Assembly (NCBI GenBank): GCA_052170475.1
Contig: JBQNAL010000005.1
Coordinates: 62,001 to 126,000 of the forward strand
DNA from: CAJPQU01 sp052170475
Lineage (GTDB): Bacteria > Bacillota > Negativicutes > Selenomonadales > Selenomonadaceae
Length of the DNA stretch: 64,000 nt
Direction: 5' to 3'
In this document: piece by piece, positions 35,101-43,093 of the stretch
How the letters are laid out: each line of letters begins with the position of its first letter
Numbering within the stretch: position 1 is the stretch's first letter
The notes under the pieces: generated by a model
Database searches by the model: none
Told to the model about the DNA's origin: nothing
What the model saw: only the letters and a program-made list of their open reading frames with translations
Position numbers and translations under genes: made by a program

Positions 35101-35187
35101 AGGGTGAATCAAGCTGGAGATATTTCCCAGCAGATAAAAACTTCGCACGAAGGCTTTGGCAAATTCCCTTGCCGTCGATGGTTCCAT
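32164..35187 (-). CDS. PAS-(degenerate GGDEF)-EAL-PAS cyclic di-GMP phosphodiesterase
   Basis: A 1007-residue soluble signalling protein. Order: an N-terminal SnoaL-like region (about 1-140), a PAS domain (about 180-295), a GGDEF-like domain (about 300-465), an EAL domain (about 475-730) and a C-terminal PAS-like region (about 760-990). The GGDEF motif is replaced by LHSDIF, so cyclase activity is unlikely. The EAL catalytic set looks complete: AEALVRW, SVNVSR, LELTESA, DDFGSGYSSL, KIDLKF, VEGVET and QGYFFAQP. It should degrade c-di-GMP under PAS control. AAAGGAG precedes ATG 35187 on the minus strand. Confidence 0.92.
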   Translation of the reverse strand: MEPSTAREFAKAFVRSFYLLGNISSLIHPDTSDANIIGFTPQSAQFARGRDAVIRALQKEYNHIAPCRLFRARFHPCLEEREFSVACLLVLRPAHGTSMILHRLTLMYRLSEEGRPLLRGVHIARNAQHESTYRMISSRMLSTVVARTRATVHSPEAPLVPPFAQSAFLTYRLTDDQFVLTEYAADLWRMLGYASEEAFQQNVGENIMSLIPENERPIITKSILRQLRQRNVYQVEYSIRHADGHRLHIIEYGGQSMFHAPEEHLYHAVLLDITPLREANDALVYQVSYDSLTGLFNHSTFCQKVQEILDMNPSDPFEIMALDIARFKVINDLFGQDTGDRILRYLAEFFKETNLPQSVFGRLHSDIFLLFFPVKNHNRERFIKTLKVLAASFTLGYRISLRFGVYRVGDQRQAEARLPVTTMIDRAIMALSKAKRSGLLDCAEYSDAMRRKIVTEQSIVNEMNDALANRNFVIYLQPKYDAATETVVGAEALVRWIHPRQGLISPAEFIPIFESNGFIFQLDQYIWEEVCRLLRRWLDEGKRPVPISVNVSRVDFYTPQLVNIFNALVKKYGLPPHLLELELTESAYTDDPQQIIAVTKELQENGFRILMDDFGSGYSSLNMLKDLPVDVLKIDLKFLDQQGTTGRGGNILNSIVRMAKWMRMPVIVEGVETREQVNFLRTIGCEFIQGYFFAQPMPIADYERLMERQEHTATAAAPVVANWPDMKDFDELLDPSTNFNHLFTGIIGGIALYEYANGALEGLRASEDFFRLLHSTPGEVMNHAREILDYIIEEDRPRLIDAIERAKTTHQAAECIIRRRILDDTILWMRARCSVILDSPDRLLLFISWEDVSEQYNLPFRLQQLMDTVPCGFLIGEVKDGIATISFTNRRLSEMYNLTTDDVMRRRPRPLESLLGKKLSEQFLPHICASVKRPPPYIVEYPRLVGTGLHRFRALFHTTEREDGTIVGYANVYDVTDYPEIPHILNLSDPPLPPLKGYDPEKNTPAS

Positions 35188-35279
35188 GGTTTTTGGCTCC
35201 TTTTCCGTTCCTCCGGGCGCATCATTTCGCTTTGTGGGCGAACCTCCGAACGGATGGGATACATTTTTATATCGCTTTC

Positions 35280-35308
35280 ATTATACTAAACAAGGTAAAA
35301 AATAGAAA
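35280..35308 (-). promoter_or_regulatory. Putative promoter of the EAL gene
   Basis: TATAAT on the minus strand (35280-35285) with a weak TTTCTA at -35 (35303-35308) 17 bases away, in an AT-rich patch about 90 bases before the gene. Confidence 0.45.
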
Positions 35309-35375
35309 TGAGCCAAAGGACCATGGCAATGGCGTCCGTTCTCATGTGACGTATGTGTATTTCCTTGCGGCGGGC

Positions 35376-35408
35376 AAAAGAAAAACCGCTCTGCAAAGTG
35401 CAGAGCGG
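35376..35408 (-). terminator. Intrinsic terminator of the 3D-domain gene
   Basis: CCGCTCTGCA (35386-35395) and TGCAGAGCGG (35399-35408) form a perfect ten-pair stem with a three-base loop. On the minus strand it is followed by TTTTTCTTTTG. Confidence 0.88.
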
Positions 35409-35426
35409 CAGGGCAGTTCTATGGCG

Positions 35427-36242
35427 TCAGGGCAGAATGTACACTTCAATATCCCGGCGGCCGAAGTTGATGGCGTCTCCGTAATCCTCCATGCAGAGGT
35501 CGATCATGTGTCCTTCGATCATGCCGCCGGTGTCGGCGGCGATGGCGATGCCGTAGCCGGGGACAAAGACTTTCGTCCCAAGCGGGATGATGTCGGGATC
35601 GACGGCCACCACGCCATGCGCTGCCGGGATGCCGCTGGCGGTGATGCCCGCGCCGCCGCCATCGGAGGGCAAGTAGGCGCTGGCTTCCATCTCTAAGACA
35701 TAGGCGTAAGCGAGAGGTCCGTGCGGGGTCTGGATGACCTTGGCGCCCAAGGTGGCCTCACGCTCGGCGGCCTTGGCTTCCCTCAGCTCCGCTGCCACGT
35801 CGGCGTGTTTTCTGAGGCGCAGCTCCATGCCCTTGATGATGGGCGCATCGATGCCGGGCGTCGCCTGATAGACATCGGGGGAATACCCGAGATCTTTCAT
35901 GAGATCTCCGACGGTTTCCTTGGCGGTCTTCAGCGTCCGCTCGCGTCCATCGACGATGAGGGTCACTAAGACGGCGCGGCAGACGCGAATCTCGGTGTGG
36001 TCGGCCAATTTTGGCGTGGAGAGGCGGAATTCGTCCTTATCGTCTAAGTGAATGCCCGCCTCGTGCAGGATGCGATCCACGCGGGTAGAGGTGGTGGTAA
36101 TTTCTCGGGAACGCCCGTCGGCGGTGATGGTGATCCGCTTGACACTGATGAATCCGGCGGTCAGGATCATGACCACCGCCAGCAGCATACATAGAAAGCC
36201 TCGGCGCTGGAGCATGGTCGCAGTCGGTTTGTGCAGTTTCAT
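35427..36242 (-). CDS. G5/DUF348 and 3D domain cell-wall protein
   Basis: A 271-residue exported protein: N-terminal signal-anchor (about residues 14-34), a DUF348 ubiquitin-like repeat (ITITADGRSREITTTSTRVDRIL), another (LVTLIVDGRERTLKTAKETVGDLM), and a C-terminal 3D domain. The 3D domain shows MEASAYLPSDGG, GVVAVDPDIIPLGTKVFV, AIAADTGGMIEGHMIDL and the three conserved Asp residues of a lytic transglycosylase-like double-psi barrel. It resembles Firmicute YabE/YocH-type proteins that trim peptidoglycan. AAGGAGG precedes ATG 36242. Confidence 0.9.
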   Translation of the reverse strand: MKLHKPTATMLQRRGFLCMLLAVVMILTAGFISVKRITITADGRSREITTTSTRVDRILHEAGIHLDDKDEFRLSTPKLADHTEIRVCRAVLVTLIVDGRERTLKTAKETVGDLMKDLGYSPDVYQATPGIDAPIIKGMELRLRKHADVAAELREAKAAEREATLGAKVIQTPHGPLAYAYVLEMEASAYLPSDGGGAGITASGIPAAHGVVAVDPDIIPLGTKVFVPGYGIAIAADTGGMIEGHMIDLCMEDYGDAINFGRRDIEVYILP

Positions 36243-36440
36243 GAAAATCCTCCTTGCTGGTGCGAAAACGCAGGGCAAGGGCTGTTTTTCGGCTTTGCCC
36301 CCGGCTGGCGCATCGCGCCTTTTGCCGGTGGGCTGTCCGCATCATCGGCGGGGCGCTGTCTCTCTCTTGCGCCCTCGCCCTGCCTTTTGCCCGCCGTTGC
36401 CGCCGTGTGCGTGGGACGCACACGGCGAAGTCGTTACACA
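36243..36440 (-). ncRNA. Long structured 5' leader of the 3D-domain gene (candidate cis-regulatory RNA)
   Basis: The transcript from the promoter at 36446-36474 would carry about 195 leader bases. Near its 5' end is a perfect 12-pair hairpin (36401-36427, CGCCGTGTGCGT paired with ACGCACACGGCG around three bases). Next comes a CGGCG...CGCCG helix enclosing GGGCGC/GCGCCC, then a nested CCGGC/GCCGG stem around GGCGC-GAT-GCGCC. I do not recognise a known riboswitch consensus (ydaO/c-di-AMP elements, often upstream of such genes, do not match). The high GC makes some chance pairing expected. Confidence 0.4.
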
Positions 36441-36445
36441 AGACG

Positions 36446-36474
36446 ATTATACCACCCGACTTTCTGCGTGTCAA
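36446..36474 (-). promoter_or_regulatory. Perfect-consensus sigma-A promoter of the 3D-domain gene
   Basis: On the minus strand TTGACA (36469-36474) and TATAAT (36446-36451) are exactly 17 bases apart, the full consensus. It lies about 200 bases before the coding region. Confidence 0.85.
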
Positions 36475-36489
36475 ACGAGAGCGATGCTC

Positions 36490-36575
36490 CCTTCCCACTT
36501 CCTGCTTTTTTTCAGGGAAAAAATGGGAAAAGAAAAGTGGCAGGCCACTCGTTTTTGGAGTTGCCTACCACTTTT
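36490..36575 (-). terminator. Intrinsic terminator region after tatD
   Basis: On the minus strand AAAAGTGGTAGGC...GCCACTTTT (36533-36575) forms a hairpin with A and T flanks 8 bases after the tatD stop. A second weaker hairpin (TTCCCA..CCTG/CAGG..TGGGAA) lies at 36490-36530. The rest of the 340-base gap is the promoter and leader of the 3D-domain gene. Confidence 0.65.
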
Positions 36576-36582
36576 GAAAATT

Positions 36583-37383
36583 TTATGGCTGATGAAGGTC
36601 GTACAGGAGGTGTGCGTTCGCCGTCGTCTGGGCGGCGATAGAATCGAATGACGCGCCACGAATGTTTGATACAAATTCACAAATATACCGAACGAAAGCC
36701 GGTTCATTTCGTTTACAGCGATTCGGCGTGGGGGAAAGATAAGGACTGTCCGTCTCCAGGAGAATGCGGAAAAGGGGAAGCTGTCGAACGATCTCCGGGA
36801 GCTTGGCGGCATTCTTGTACGTGACAGGGCCGTCGATACCTAAATACCAGCCGAGGCGCAAGAGTTCCTGTGCCATTTCTAAGCTGCCGGAAAAGCAGTG
36901 GATGACGCCGGTATTTTCTCGGCCTTCTTTTTTTAGAATGGTGAGGAGATCGCCGTGGGCTTCTCGGTCGTGAATGCAGACGGGAAGGTGGAGCTGTCGG
37001 GCGAGATCGAGCTGCCGGATGAAGCATTGCCGCTGGAGGGCGCGCCGCTCGGGATCTTTCTCCCAGTAGTAGTCAAGGCCGATTTCGCCGATGGCGACGA
37101 CTTTTTTGTGCGCTGCCCATTGGGCGAGGCGATCTTCGTCCGCTGGGGTGAGGCGGACGGCGTTGTTTGGATGGATCCCTACGCCGCAGAAGACGGCGGG
37201 TTCCGCCTCGGCGAGGGCGACGCTTTTGGCCGAGGTGGTCATGTCGTCGCCGAAGTTGATGATCGTGCGGACACCGGCGGCTTCTGCGCGGAGGATGACC
37301 TCATGGCGGTCGTCGTCAAATTCTGCTCCGTCGATGTGGGCGTGGGTGTCGATTAAGGTACAGGGGAGAGCTTCGTTAGACAT
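36583..37383 (-). CDS. tatD: TatD-family metal-dependent DNase/hydrolase
   Basis: A 266-residue TIM-barrel hydrolase with the TatD set: IDTHAHID (HxH metal site), GIHPNN, AIGEIGLDYYW, HDREAHGD, VIHCFSGS and LETDSPYLSP. Members are 3'-exonucleases or general phosphohydrolases. It follows metG in the same direction, a common Firmicute order, but a terminator separates them. AAAGGAG precedes ATG 37383. Confidence 0.95.
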   Translation of the reverse strand: MSNEALPCTLIDTHAHIDGAEFDDDRHEVILRAEAAGVRTIINFGDDMTTSAKSVALAEAEPAVFCGVGIHPNNAVRLTPADEDRLAQWAAHKKVVAIGEIGLDYYWEKDPERRALQRQCFIRQLDLARQLHLPVCIHDREAHGDLLTILKKEGRENTGVIHCFSGSLEMAQELLRLGWYLGIDGPVTYKNAAKLPEIVRQLPLFRILLETDSPYLSPTPNRCKRNEPAFVRYICEFVSNIRGASFDSIAAQTTANAHLLYDLHQP

Positions 37384-37461
37384 CGTTAACTCCTTTCGTA
37401 TGAAATTGAAAAAATTTGTCCACCGGGAGAAGTGGCTGAGATTCGCGCCGTTTCCCGTTGA

Positions 37462-37495
37462 TAAAAAATCCGCAGGAGGGTGCGCTCCTGCGGGA
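37462..37495 (-). terminator. Intrinsic terminator between metG and tatD
   Basis: CCGCAGGAG (37470-37478) pairs with CTCCTGCGG (37485-37493); on the minus strand it is followed by ATTTTTTA. It may cut transcription from metG before tatD. Confidence 0.82.
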
Positions 37496-37531
37496 GATTT
37501 TTTTCCTGCCCGAAAGGAATGGATTTCGTTT

Positions 37532-39451
37532 TTAGCGAATCTGGCTGCCCACCGGCATATCCACCCCCAAGAGCTTGAGTTGATCGCCTTGGGCGGCGGC
37601 GAGTACCATCCCTTGGGAGAGGATCCCGCGAATCTTGGCGGGCTTTAGGTTGACGACCATGACCACCGTTTTGCCGATGAGCTGCGCAGGCTCGTAGTGT
37701 TGGGAAATACCGGAGACGATTTCGCGCTGTTCGCAGCCTAAATCGACGCGAAGTTTTAAGAGCTTGTCCGTACCGGGGATCTTTTCGGCGTGGAGGATCT
37801 TCGCGACGCGCAGGTGGATCTTGCTGAATTCGTCGAGGGTGATCTCCGCTGCGTCGGCGGCGGGTTTCGCTTTGGCGGCCTTCGGGGGCGCCGGTGGAGG
37901 CGGCGCGGCGTCTTCCTCCACTTCGATGCGCGGGAAAAGGGGCTGCGCCTTGGCGATTTTCTGCCCGACAGGGAGTGCGCCCCAATGCTTGAGATCGGCT
38001 AAGGATGGCTGTACCGAAGGATTGCTGAAGCCAAGCTGCGCGAGGATCTGCGGTGATGTCGCTGGAAGCGCGGGGGCGATGAGGCCGCTGATGATGCGAA
38101 GGCTTTCCGCCAGATGGTAGAGGACGGAGGCCAGTTCTTCCTTTTTCGCCGGATCCTTGGCGAGCGCCCACGGCGCTGTCTCGTCGATGTACTTATTGGC
38201 GCGGCCGATGAATCCCCAGACCGTTTTGAGCGCCTCCGTGAGCGCCAAGTTTTCCATCTCCCTTTCGTAGGCGTCTACGGTCGCCAAGGCGTCCGCCGCC
38301 AAGGCTTCGTCGATCGATCGCACGGCGGCGGGCGCCGCAATGACGCCCCCTTGGAATTTTTCGATCATGTTCAGGGTGCGGTGGAGGAGATTGCCCAAAT
38401 CATTCGCCAAGTCGGCGTTGATCCGGCTGATCAGGGCGTCGCGGGAGAAATTGCCGTCCTGCCCTAAATGGATTTCCCGCAGGAGGAAGTAGCGGATGGC
38501 GTCAGCGCCAAATTCGTCGATGAGAAGATTCGGATCGACGACGTTTCCCTTCGATTTCGACATCTTGTCGCCGTCCACGATGAGCCAGCCATGGCCATAG
38601 ATTTGTTTGGGAAGCGGGAGATCGAGCGCCATGAGGATCGAGGGCCAGATGATGGAATGGAAGCGGACGATTTCCTTGCCCACGAGGTGCAGGTCACAAG
38701 GCCAGTACCGGCGGAATTTCTCCGCGTCGTCCAAAAAGCCGATGGGGGTGAGGTAATTCGTCAGAGCGTCGAACCAGACGTAGATGACGTGCTTTTCGTC
38801 CATGGGGACAGGGATCCCCCAATCGAAGGAGGTGCGGGAAATGCAGAGATCGTCGAGTCCCTGCCGGATGAAATTGATCATCTCGTTTCGGCGGGAGACC
38901 GGCTGGATGAAGTCAGGGCAGCGCTCGATGTGCGCGAGCAGCCGGTCGGCGTAATGGGACATCTTGAAGAAATAGGCTTCCTCCGCCACTTCTTCCACTG
39001 GACGCCCGCAGTCGGGGCAGTGGCCGTCCTTGAGCTGATGTTCCGTCCAGTAGGCCTCGCAGGGCGTGCAGTACAGCCCTTTGTATTCGCCCTTATAGAT
39101 GTCGCCCTTTTCGTAAATGCGCCGGAAGATCTCCTGCACGACTTTTTCGTGGCGTTCCTCCGTGGTGCGGATAAAGTCGTCGTTGCTGACGGCGAGGCGA
39201 TCCCAGAGCTTTTGAAATCCGGCGACGATGGGGTCTACATACTGGAGCGGGGTGACGCCTTTTTCCGCTGCCGAGCGCTGGATTTTCTGCCCATGCTCGT
39301 CGCTGCCGGTGAGGAAAAAGACGTCGTATCCCGCGAGCCGCTTAAAGCGGGCGATGGTATCGGCGACGGTGGTGCAGTAAGCGTGACCGATGTGAAGCCG
39401 CGCGCTCGGATAGTAGATGGGGGTAGTTATATAGAAAGGTTTTTTCTCCAT
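37532..39451 (-). CDS. metG: Methionyl-tRNA synthetase MetG
   Basis: A 639-residue class I synthetase. ARLHIGHAY is the HIGH motif, GDKMSKSKGN the KMSKS loop, and CTPCEAYW...CPDCGR the zinc knuckle. A proline/alanine-rich linker near residue 530 leads to a C-terminal EMAPII-like tRNA-binding domain (LRVAKILHAEKIPGTDKLL...GILSQGMVLAA). ATG 39451 follows GAGGAGG; the frame open to 39544 is not conserved. It has its own promoter; no T-box or SAM riboswitch is evident. Confidence 0.97.
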   Translation of the reverse strand: MEKKPFYITTPIYYPSARLHIGHAYCTTVADTIARFKRLAGYDVFFLTGSDEHGQKIQRSAAEKGVTPLQYVDPIVAGFQKLWDRLAVSNDDFIRTTEERHEKVVQEIFRRIYEKGDIYKGEYKGLYCTPCEAYWTEHQLKDGHCPDCGRPVEEVAEEAYFFKMSHYADRLLAHIERCPDFIQPVSRRNEMINFIRQGLDDLCISRTSFDWGIPVPMDEKHVIYVWFDALTNYLTPIGFLDDAEKFRRYWPCDLHLVGKEIVRFHSIIWPSILMALDLPLPKQIYGHGWLIVDGDKMSKSKGNVVDPNLLIDEFGADAIRYFLLREIHLGQDGNFSRDALISRINADLANDLGNLLHRTLNMIEKFQGGVIAAPAAVRSIDEALAADALATVDAYEREMENLALTEALKTVWGFIGRANKYIDETAPWALAKDPAKKEELASVLYHLAESLRIISGLIAPALPATSPQILAQLGFSNPSVQPSLADLKHWGALPVGQKIAKAQPLFPRIEVEEDAAPPPPAPPKAAKAKPAADAAEITLDEFSKIHLRVAKILHAEKIPGTDKLLKLRVDLGCEQREIVSGISQHYEPAQLIGKTVVMVVNLKPAKIRGILSQGMVLAAAQGDQLKLLGVDMPVGSQIR

Positions 39452-39491
39452 GTGGGGCTGCCTCCTCGTGTGCTGGTTTTTTCTTCCTTTC

Positions 39492-39520
39492 ATTATAAAG
39501 GACGCGCGGCCCTTTTTCAA
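39492..39520 (-). promoter_or_regulatory. Putative sigma-A promoter of metG
   Basis: On the minus strand TTGAAA (39515-39520) and TATAAT (39492-39497) are 17 bases apart, 40 bases before the metG start. Confidence 0.75.
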
Positions 39521-39649
39521 CCGTGGAGGGCGCGGAGGAACCATCGCCGCCGTGTCGCTTGAGACGGGGCGAAGCGCTCACCCGGCCGAGCCGATGGCGG
39601 CGCATCGGCGGCACGTAGTTTATTCAACGGCAGGTTTTGGCGGTTTGTG

Positions 39650-39677
39650 TTGCGGATTTTCCCGAAAGAGGTACAAT
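39650..39677 (+). promoter_or_regulatory. Putative promoter of hypF
   Basis: TTGCGG (39650-39655) and TACAAT (39672-39677) are 16 bases apart, about 115 bases before hypF. The remaining 341-base divergent metG-hypF gap (39452-39792) shows only the metG promoter; I see no gene in it. Confidence 0.55.
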
Positions 39678-39792
39678 AGGAAGGAAATGGGAAGAGACGC
39701 GGGATGGGTGACGTGGGGAAGCATTTCCGTGCGGGGGCGCGGCGTGCTTTTCCCCTAGGCGATGTGGCGAGCGAGTGCGAGGGGGTGGGGCG

Positions 39793-42090
39793 ATGGAGCG
39801 CGAAGAGCGCATGGCGCGGCGGTATCGGGTGTTTGGCATCGTGCAGGGGGTGGGCTTTCGCCCCTTTGTGAGCCGATTGGCGGTGCGGTATGGCATTTTG
39901 GGCAGCGTCGCGAACAAGGGCTCCTATGTCGAAATTTTGGCGGCGGGGCGGCGGGCGGACATGGCGGCCTTTCGCCGCGCCTTGACAGAGGAAGCGCCGG
40001 AGCGGTCGGCGATCCTGCGCGTGACGGAGGAGGTGCTGCCGTCTCTTTCGGCGGAAGCGTTCGTCATCGTCGAGAGTGCGCCGGAAGGGGGCGCGGTCTT
40101 TGTGTCCCCCGATATTGCCATTTGCGAAAAGTGCCGTCGGGAACTTTTTGACCCCACCGACCGCCGCTATCTCCATCCCTTCATCAACTGCACGGCCTGC
40201 GGGCCGCGGCTCACGATTTTGGACGCCATGCCGTACGATCGGGAAAATACGAGCATGAAGGCGTTTCCCCTGTGCGCCTCTTGCGCCGCCGAGTATGACG
40301 ATCCGGCGTCGCGCCGCTATGATGCCCAGCCCGTGTGCTGCCCGGACTGCGGCCCCTCCGTCTATCTCTTGGGCAGCGCGTTGCGCGGCAGTGCAGCCAT
40401 CCAAGAGGTGCGCAGGCGGATCGCCGCCGGGGAGATTGTTGCCATCAAGGGGATCGGGGGCTTTCATCTTTGCTGCGACGCGCAAAGTGACGCGGCCGTG
40501 GCGCGGCTCCGCCGCGATAAGCGCCGCCCCTTTAAGCCTTTCGCGGTGATGGCGCGGGATTTGGCCGTCGCGGAGAGGGAAGCGGTGGTCTCAGAGAAAG
40601 CGGCAGAAGTGTTGGATGGGCCAGAAAAACCGATCCTGCTCCTCGCGCGGCGTCCCGATGGGCACATCGCCGAAGGCGTCACCCGGGGGCTTTCCCGCGT
40701 GGGGCTGATGCTGCCCTACACGCCGCTTCATTGGCTGCTCTTTTCGTATCCCGATGGTGTCGCCATGCCCGACGTCTTGGTGATGACGAGCGGGAATCCG
40801 CCGGGCGCGCCGATATGCCGGACGGACGGTGAAGCGCGGGCGGCACTCGCGCCTCTCTCTGACGTGATCCTCTCCCATGATCGGAGGATTCGGGTGCGTG
40901 CCGACGATTCGGTGATGGATTGGGTGGAGAACGCGCCCTACATGGTGCGCCGAAGTCGCGGCTATGCGCCGCTCCCCGTGATGCTCACCGCCCCTTTGCG
41001 TGGGGAAGTGCTGGCTTTGGGGGGCGAATTAAAAAACACGTTTTGCCTCGGGAAGGACGATCTCTTCTATCCCTCGGCGTATGTGGGGGATCTTTCCGAT
41101 CTTCGCACCGTGGCCGCCCTCCAAGAATCCATCGAGCGCATGGCACAGCTCTTATCCATCGAGCCGCAAGTGGTGGCCTGTGACCTTCACCCGCGCTATC
41201 AGACGACGGCGATGGCGAAGGCGTTCGGTCGTCCCGTGCGGGCGGTGCAGCACCACTACGCGCACATCGTGTCCTGTATGGCGGAAAACGGCGCAGCGGC
41301 GCCGGTGATCGGCGTGGCGTTCGATGGCACGGGCTATGGCGCCGACGGGACGATTTGGGGCGGAGAATTTTTGCGCGCCGATTATCGGGGCTTTACGCGC
41401 CTTGGGTCGATTGAGCCTTTTCCCTTGGTGGGCGGGGATCGGGCGGCGGTGGAAGGCTGGCGGGCGGCGGTCAATCTCCTTTTTGCCATCGATCCGGCAC
41501 GGGGACGGGAAGAGGCGCTCTCCTTGGGCTTGGGGACGGAGCGCGAGATCGCTGCCCAGTGCGTCATGGCGGAAAAAAATCTCAACTGCGTCACGACCAC
41601 CAGCGCCGGACGTCTCTTTGACGCCGTGAGCGCCCTCTTGGGGATCCGCCGCACCTCCACCTTTGAAGGGGAAGCGGCGGTATATTTGGAGGAGGCGGCG
41701 GCAAAAGTCCCCGTCCGCCCCATCGCGCCGCCGCCCCTCCGCTTTGACGGGACGGGATTTTTTCACCTGCCGACGCGCGCCATCTTCGGGCGATTGGCGG
41801 CGGCACGGCGAAAGGGCGCGGATCCGTCGCAGCTTTCGGCAGAATTCCACGCCCTTTTGGCCGCGTCCGTCGCGGCGGGCTGCGCGGCGGCGCGAGATGC
41901 GACGGGGATTTCCACGGCGGCGCTCTCCGGCGGCGTCTTTCAAAACCGCCTGCTCCTTCGCCTCGTCACCGAAGGGCTTGTCGCCGAAGGCTTTACCGTC
42001 CTACGACATCACCTCATCCCGCCGAACGACGGCGGCATCGCCTTGGGACAAGCCGTCCACGCCCTCTGCTGCTTCATGACGGAAGGGTAG
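39793..42090 (+). CDS. hypF: Carbamoyltransferase HypF
   Basis: HypF uses carbamoyl phosphate and ATP to make the thiocarbamate on HypE from which [NiFe]-hydrogenase cyanide ligands derive. The 765-residue protein has an N-terminal acylphosphatase domain (VFGIVQGVGFRPFV), two CX2CX18CX2C zinc fingers (CEKC...CTAC; CASC...CPDC) near 110-185, a YrdC-like domain (KGIGGFHLCCDA, RRDKRRPFKPFAVM) and a Kae1-like C-terminal domain (VQHHYAHIVSCMAE; GVAFDGTGYGADGTIWGGEF). ATG 39793 follows GGGGTGGGG. No other hyp gene or hydrogenase is nearby. Confidence 0.96.
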   Translation: MEREERMARRYRVFGIVQGVGFRPFVSRLAVRYGILGSVANKGSYVEILAAGRRADMAAFRRALTEEAPERSAILRVTEEVLPSLSAEAFVIVESAPEGGAVFVSPDIAICEKCRRELFDPTDRRYLHPFINCTACGPRLTILDAMPYDRENTSMKAFPLCASCAAEYDDPASRRYDAQPVCCPDCGPSVYLLGSALRGSAAIQEVRRRIAAGEIVAIKGIGGFHLCCDAQSDAAVARLRRDKRRPFKPFAVMARDLAVAEREAVVSEKAAEVLDGPEKPILLLARRPDGHIAEGVTRGLSRVGLMLPYTPLHWLLFSYPDGVAMPDVLVMTSGNPPGAPICRTDGEARAALAPLSDVILSHDRRIRVRADDSVMDWVENAPYMVRRSRGYAPLPVMLTAPLRGEVLALGGELKNTFCLGKDDLFYPSAYVGDLSDLRTVAALQESIERMAQLLSIEPQVVACDLHPRYQTTAMAKAFGRPVRAVQHHYAHIVSCMAENGAAAPVIGVAFDGTGYGADGTIWGGEFLRADYRGFTRLGSIEPFPLVGGDRAAVEGWRAAVNLLFAIDPARGREEALSLGLGTEREIAAQCVMAEKNLNCVTTTSAGRLFDAVSALLGIRRTSTFEGEAAVYLEEAAAKVPVRPIAPPPLRFDGTGFFHLPTRAIFGRLAAARRKGADPSQLSAEFHALLAASVAAGCAAARDATGISTAALSGGVFQNRLLLRLVTEGLVAEGFTVLRHHLIPPNDGGIALGQAVHALCCFMTEG

Positions 42091-42173
42091 GGCGCCATGG
42101 GCGGCAGGACGGCGTAGAAGGGGACAGAGGGGGTACTCTGTGAGCTGTTTCCATTTCCGTTGTGCCGTGGTAG

Positions 42174-42303
42174 AATGGAGTTGTTCCATTTTGCTTCCCT
42201 CCTCAGTGACTTTTGGCTGTTACCTCAAAGTTTAACTGAATGGGTTCCAAATGGAACTTTTTGCGTCAATTTATTTTACAACCTACACGATATTGTAGAG
42301 GTT
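42174..42303. promoter_or_regulatory. Cluster of inverted repeats upstream of the restriction-modification genes
   Basis: Three palindromes lie in the AT-rich gap. AATGGA-N5-TCCATT is at 42174-42190, the perfect GTTCCA-AA-TGGAAC at 42244-42257, and AACCTACA-CGATAT-TGTAGAGGTT at 42280-42303. Such sites could control the pair, although no controller (C) protein gene is visible. Confidence 0.4.
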
Positions 42304-42328
42304 ACAAGCGATGGAAAGGATGTTTGCA

Positions 42329-43093
42329 ATGAGGTATGAAGATTTAGTTTTTAAGATTCCGCAGGAGTTACCGACCTATCGGGAAGATTCTGCATTTGTT
42401 ATTCAGCAAATTACCGCTATTTTAGATTCACGCAGAGCAGCGAACGATGACAAAATCATTATCAATACGAATTTGCGCATGGGTTTACCGCTTGAAAACA
42501 TTAATAAAATAGCCGGTCCCATGATTGAAGCATGGGCGGGTGAAGTATTTGCTGGCATTCGGGATGATATGAACAACGAATATCATCTTATCAATGTTGA
42601 AGCACAAGAACGCCTTGGAATGGCTGATATTGTCCTACAATTCAGAAAAGAAAATTCTGTTCTAACAGGAAATGTTGATGTTAAAGCTACTGCTAACGAT
42701 ATTCCGAATAGCGGAAAAGGTCCGAACATAACGTCCTTTTCAAGAATTAGAACGGCATATGTGAAAGACCCGGATTTTATGTTTATCATTCTTTCAATAA
42801 AGCACCGTGTTTATTCAGAGAGAAACAAGGAAACGGGGCTTGTTGATGGTATTATGGAAGTTGTTGATTATAACGCCTATGACCTAAAGTTCGTTAGCGA
42901 CGCAGATATTAACTATAACCCGGCGCTTGGAACAGGACAAATTCAGATAAAGGATATTCACTATGTGACTTATCAGTACAGAACCACGTGGGAAATGTGT
43001 CAACTGCTTGACCAAAAGTATTTACATAGTTCACGCAGAACATTTGACGACTTTTACAGGGAGGCGACAAAGAATCAATGGATAAAGAACTAA
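42329..43093 (+). CDS. Type II restriction endonuclease, PD-(D/E)XK fold
   Basis: A 254-residue protein encoded in AT-rich DNA unlike its surroundings. GMADIVLQF (Asp 100) followed by GNVDVKAT (Asp 117, Lys 119) fits the PD-(D/E)XK nuclease core. KGPNITSFSRIRTAY and IILSIKHRVYSER are conserved-looking segments. It overlaps the methyltransferase gene by 16 bases, which strongly supports a restriction-modification pair. The recognition site cannot be read from the sequence. GGAAAGGA precedes ATG 42329; ATG 42311 is a weaker start. Confidence 0.82.
   Translation: MRYEDLVFKIPQELPTYREDSAFVIQQITAILDSRRAANDDKIIINTNLRMGLPLENINKIAGPMIEAWAGEVFAGIRDDMNNEYHLINVEAQERLGMADIVLQFRKENSVLTGNVDVKATANDIPNSGKGPNITSFSRIRTAYVKDPDFMFIILSIKHRVYSERNKETGLVDGIMEVVDYNAYDLKFVSDADINYNPALGTGQIQIKDIHYVTYQYRTTWEMCQLLDQKYLHSSRRTFDDFYREATKNQWIKN

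Noticed and set aside
39452..39600. T-box or SAM riboswitch before metG
   Set aside because: The promoter is only about 40 bases from the start codon, leaving no room for such a leader.
39450..39758. Plus-strand open frame of 102 codons in the metG-hypF gap
   Set aside because: No RBS at the start, covers the metG promoter, and composition looks non-coding.
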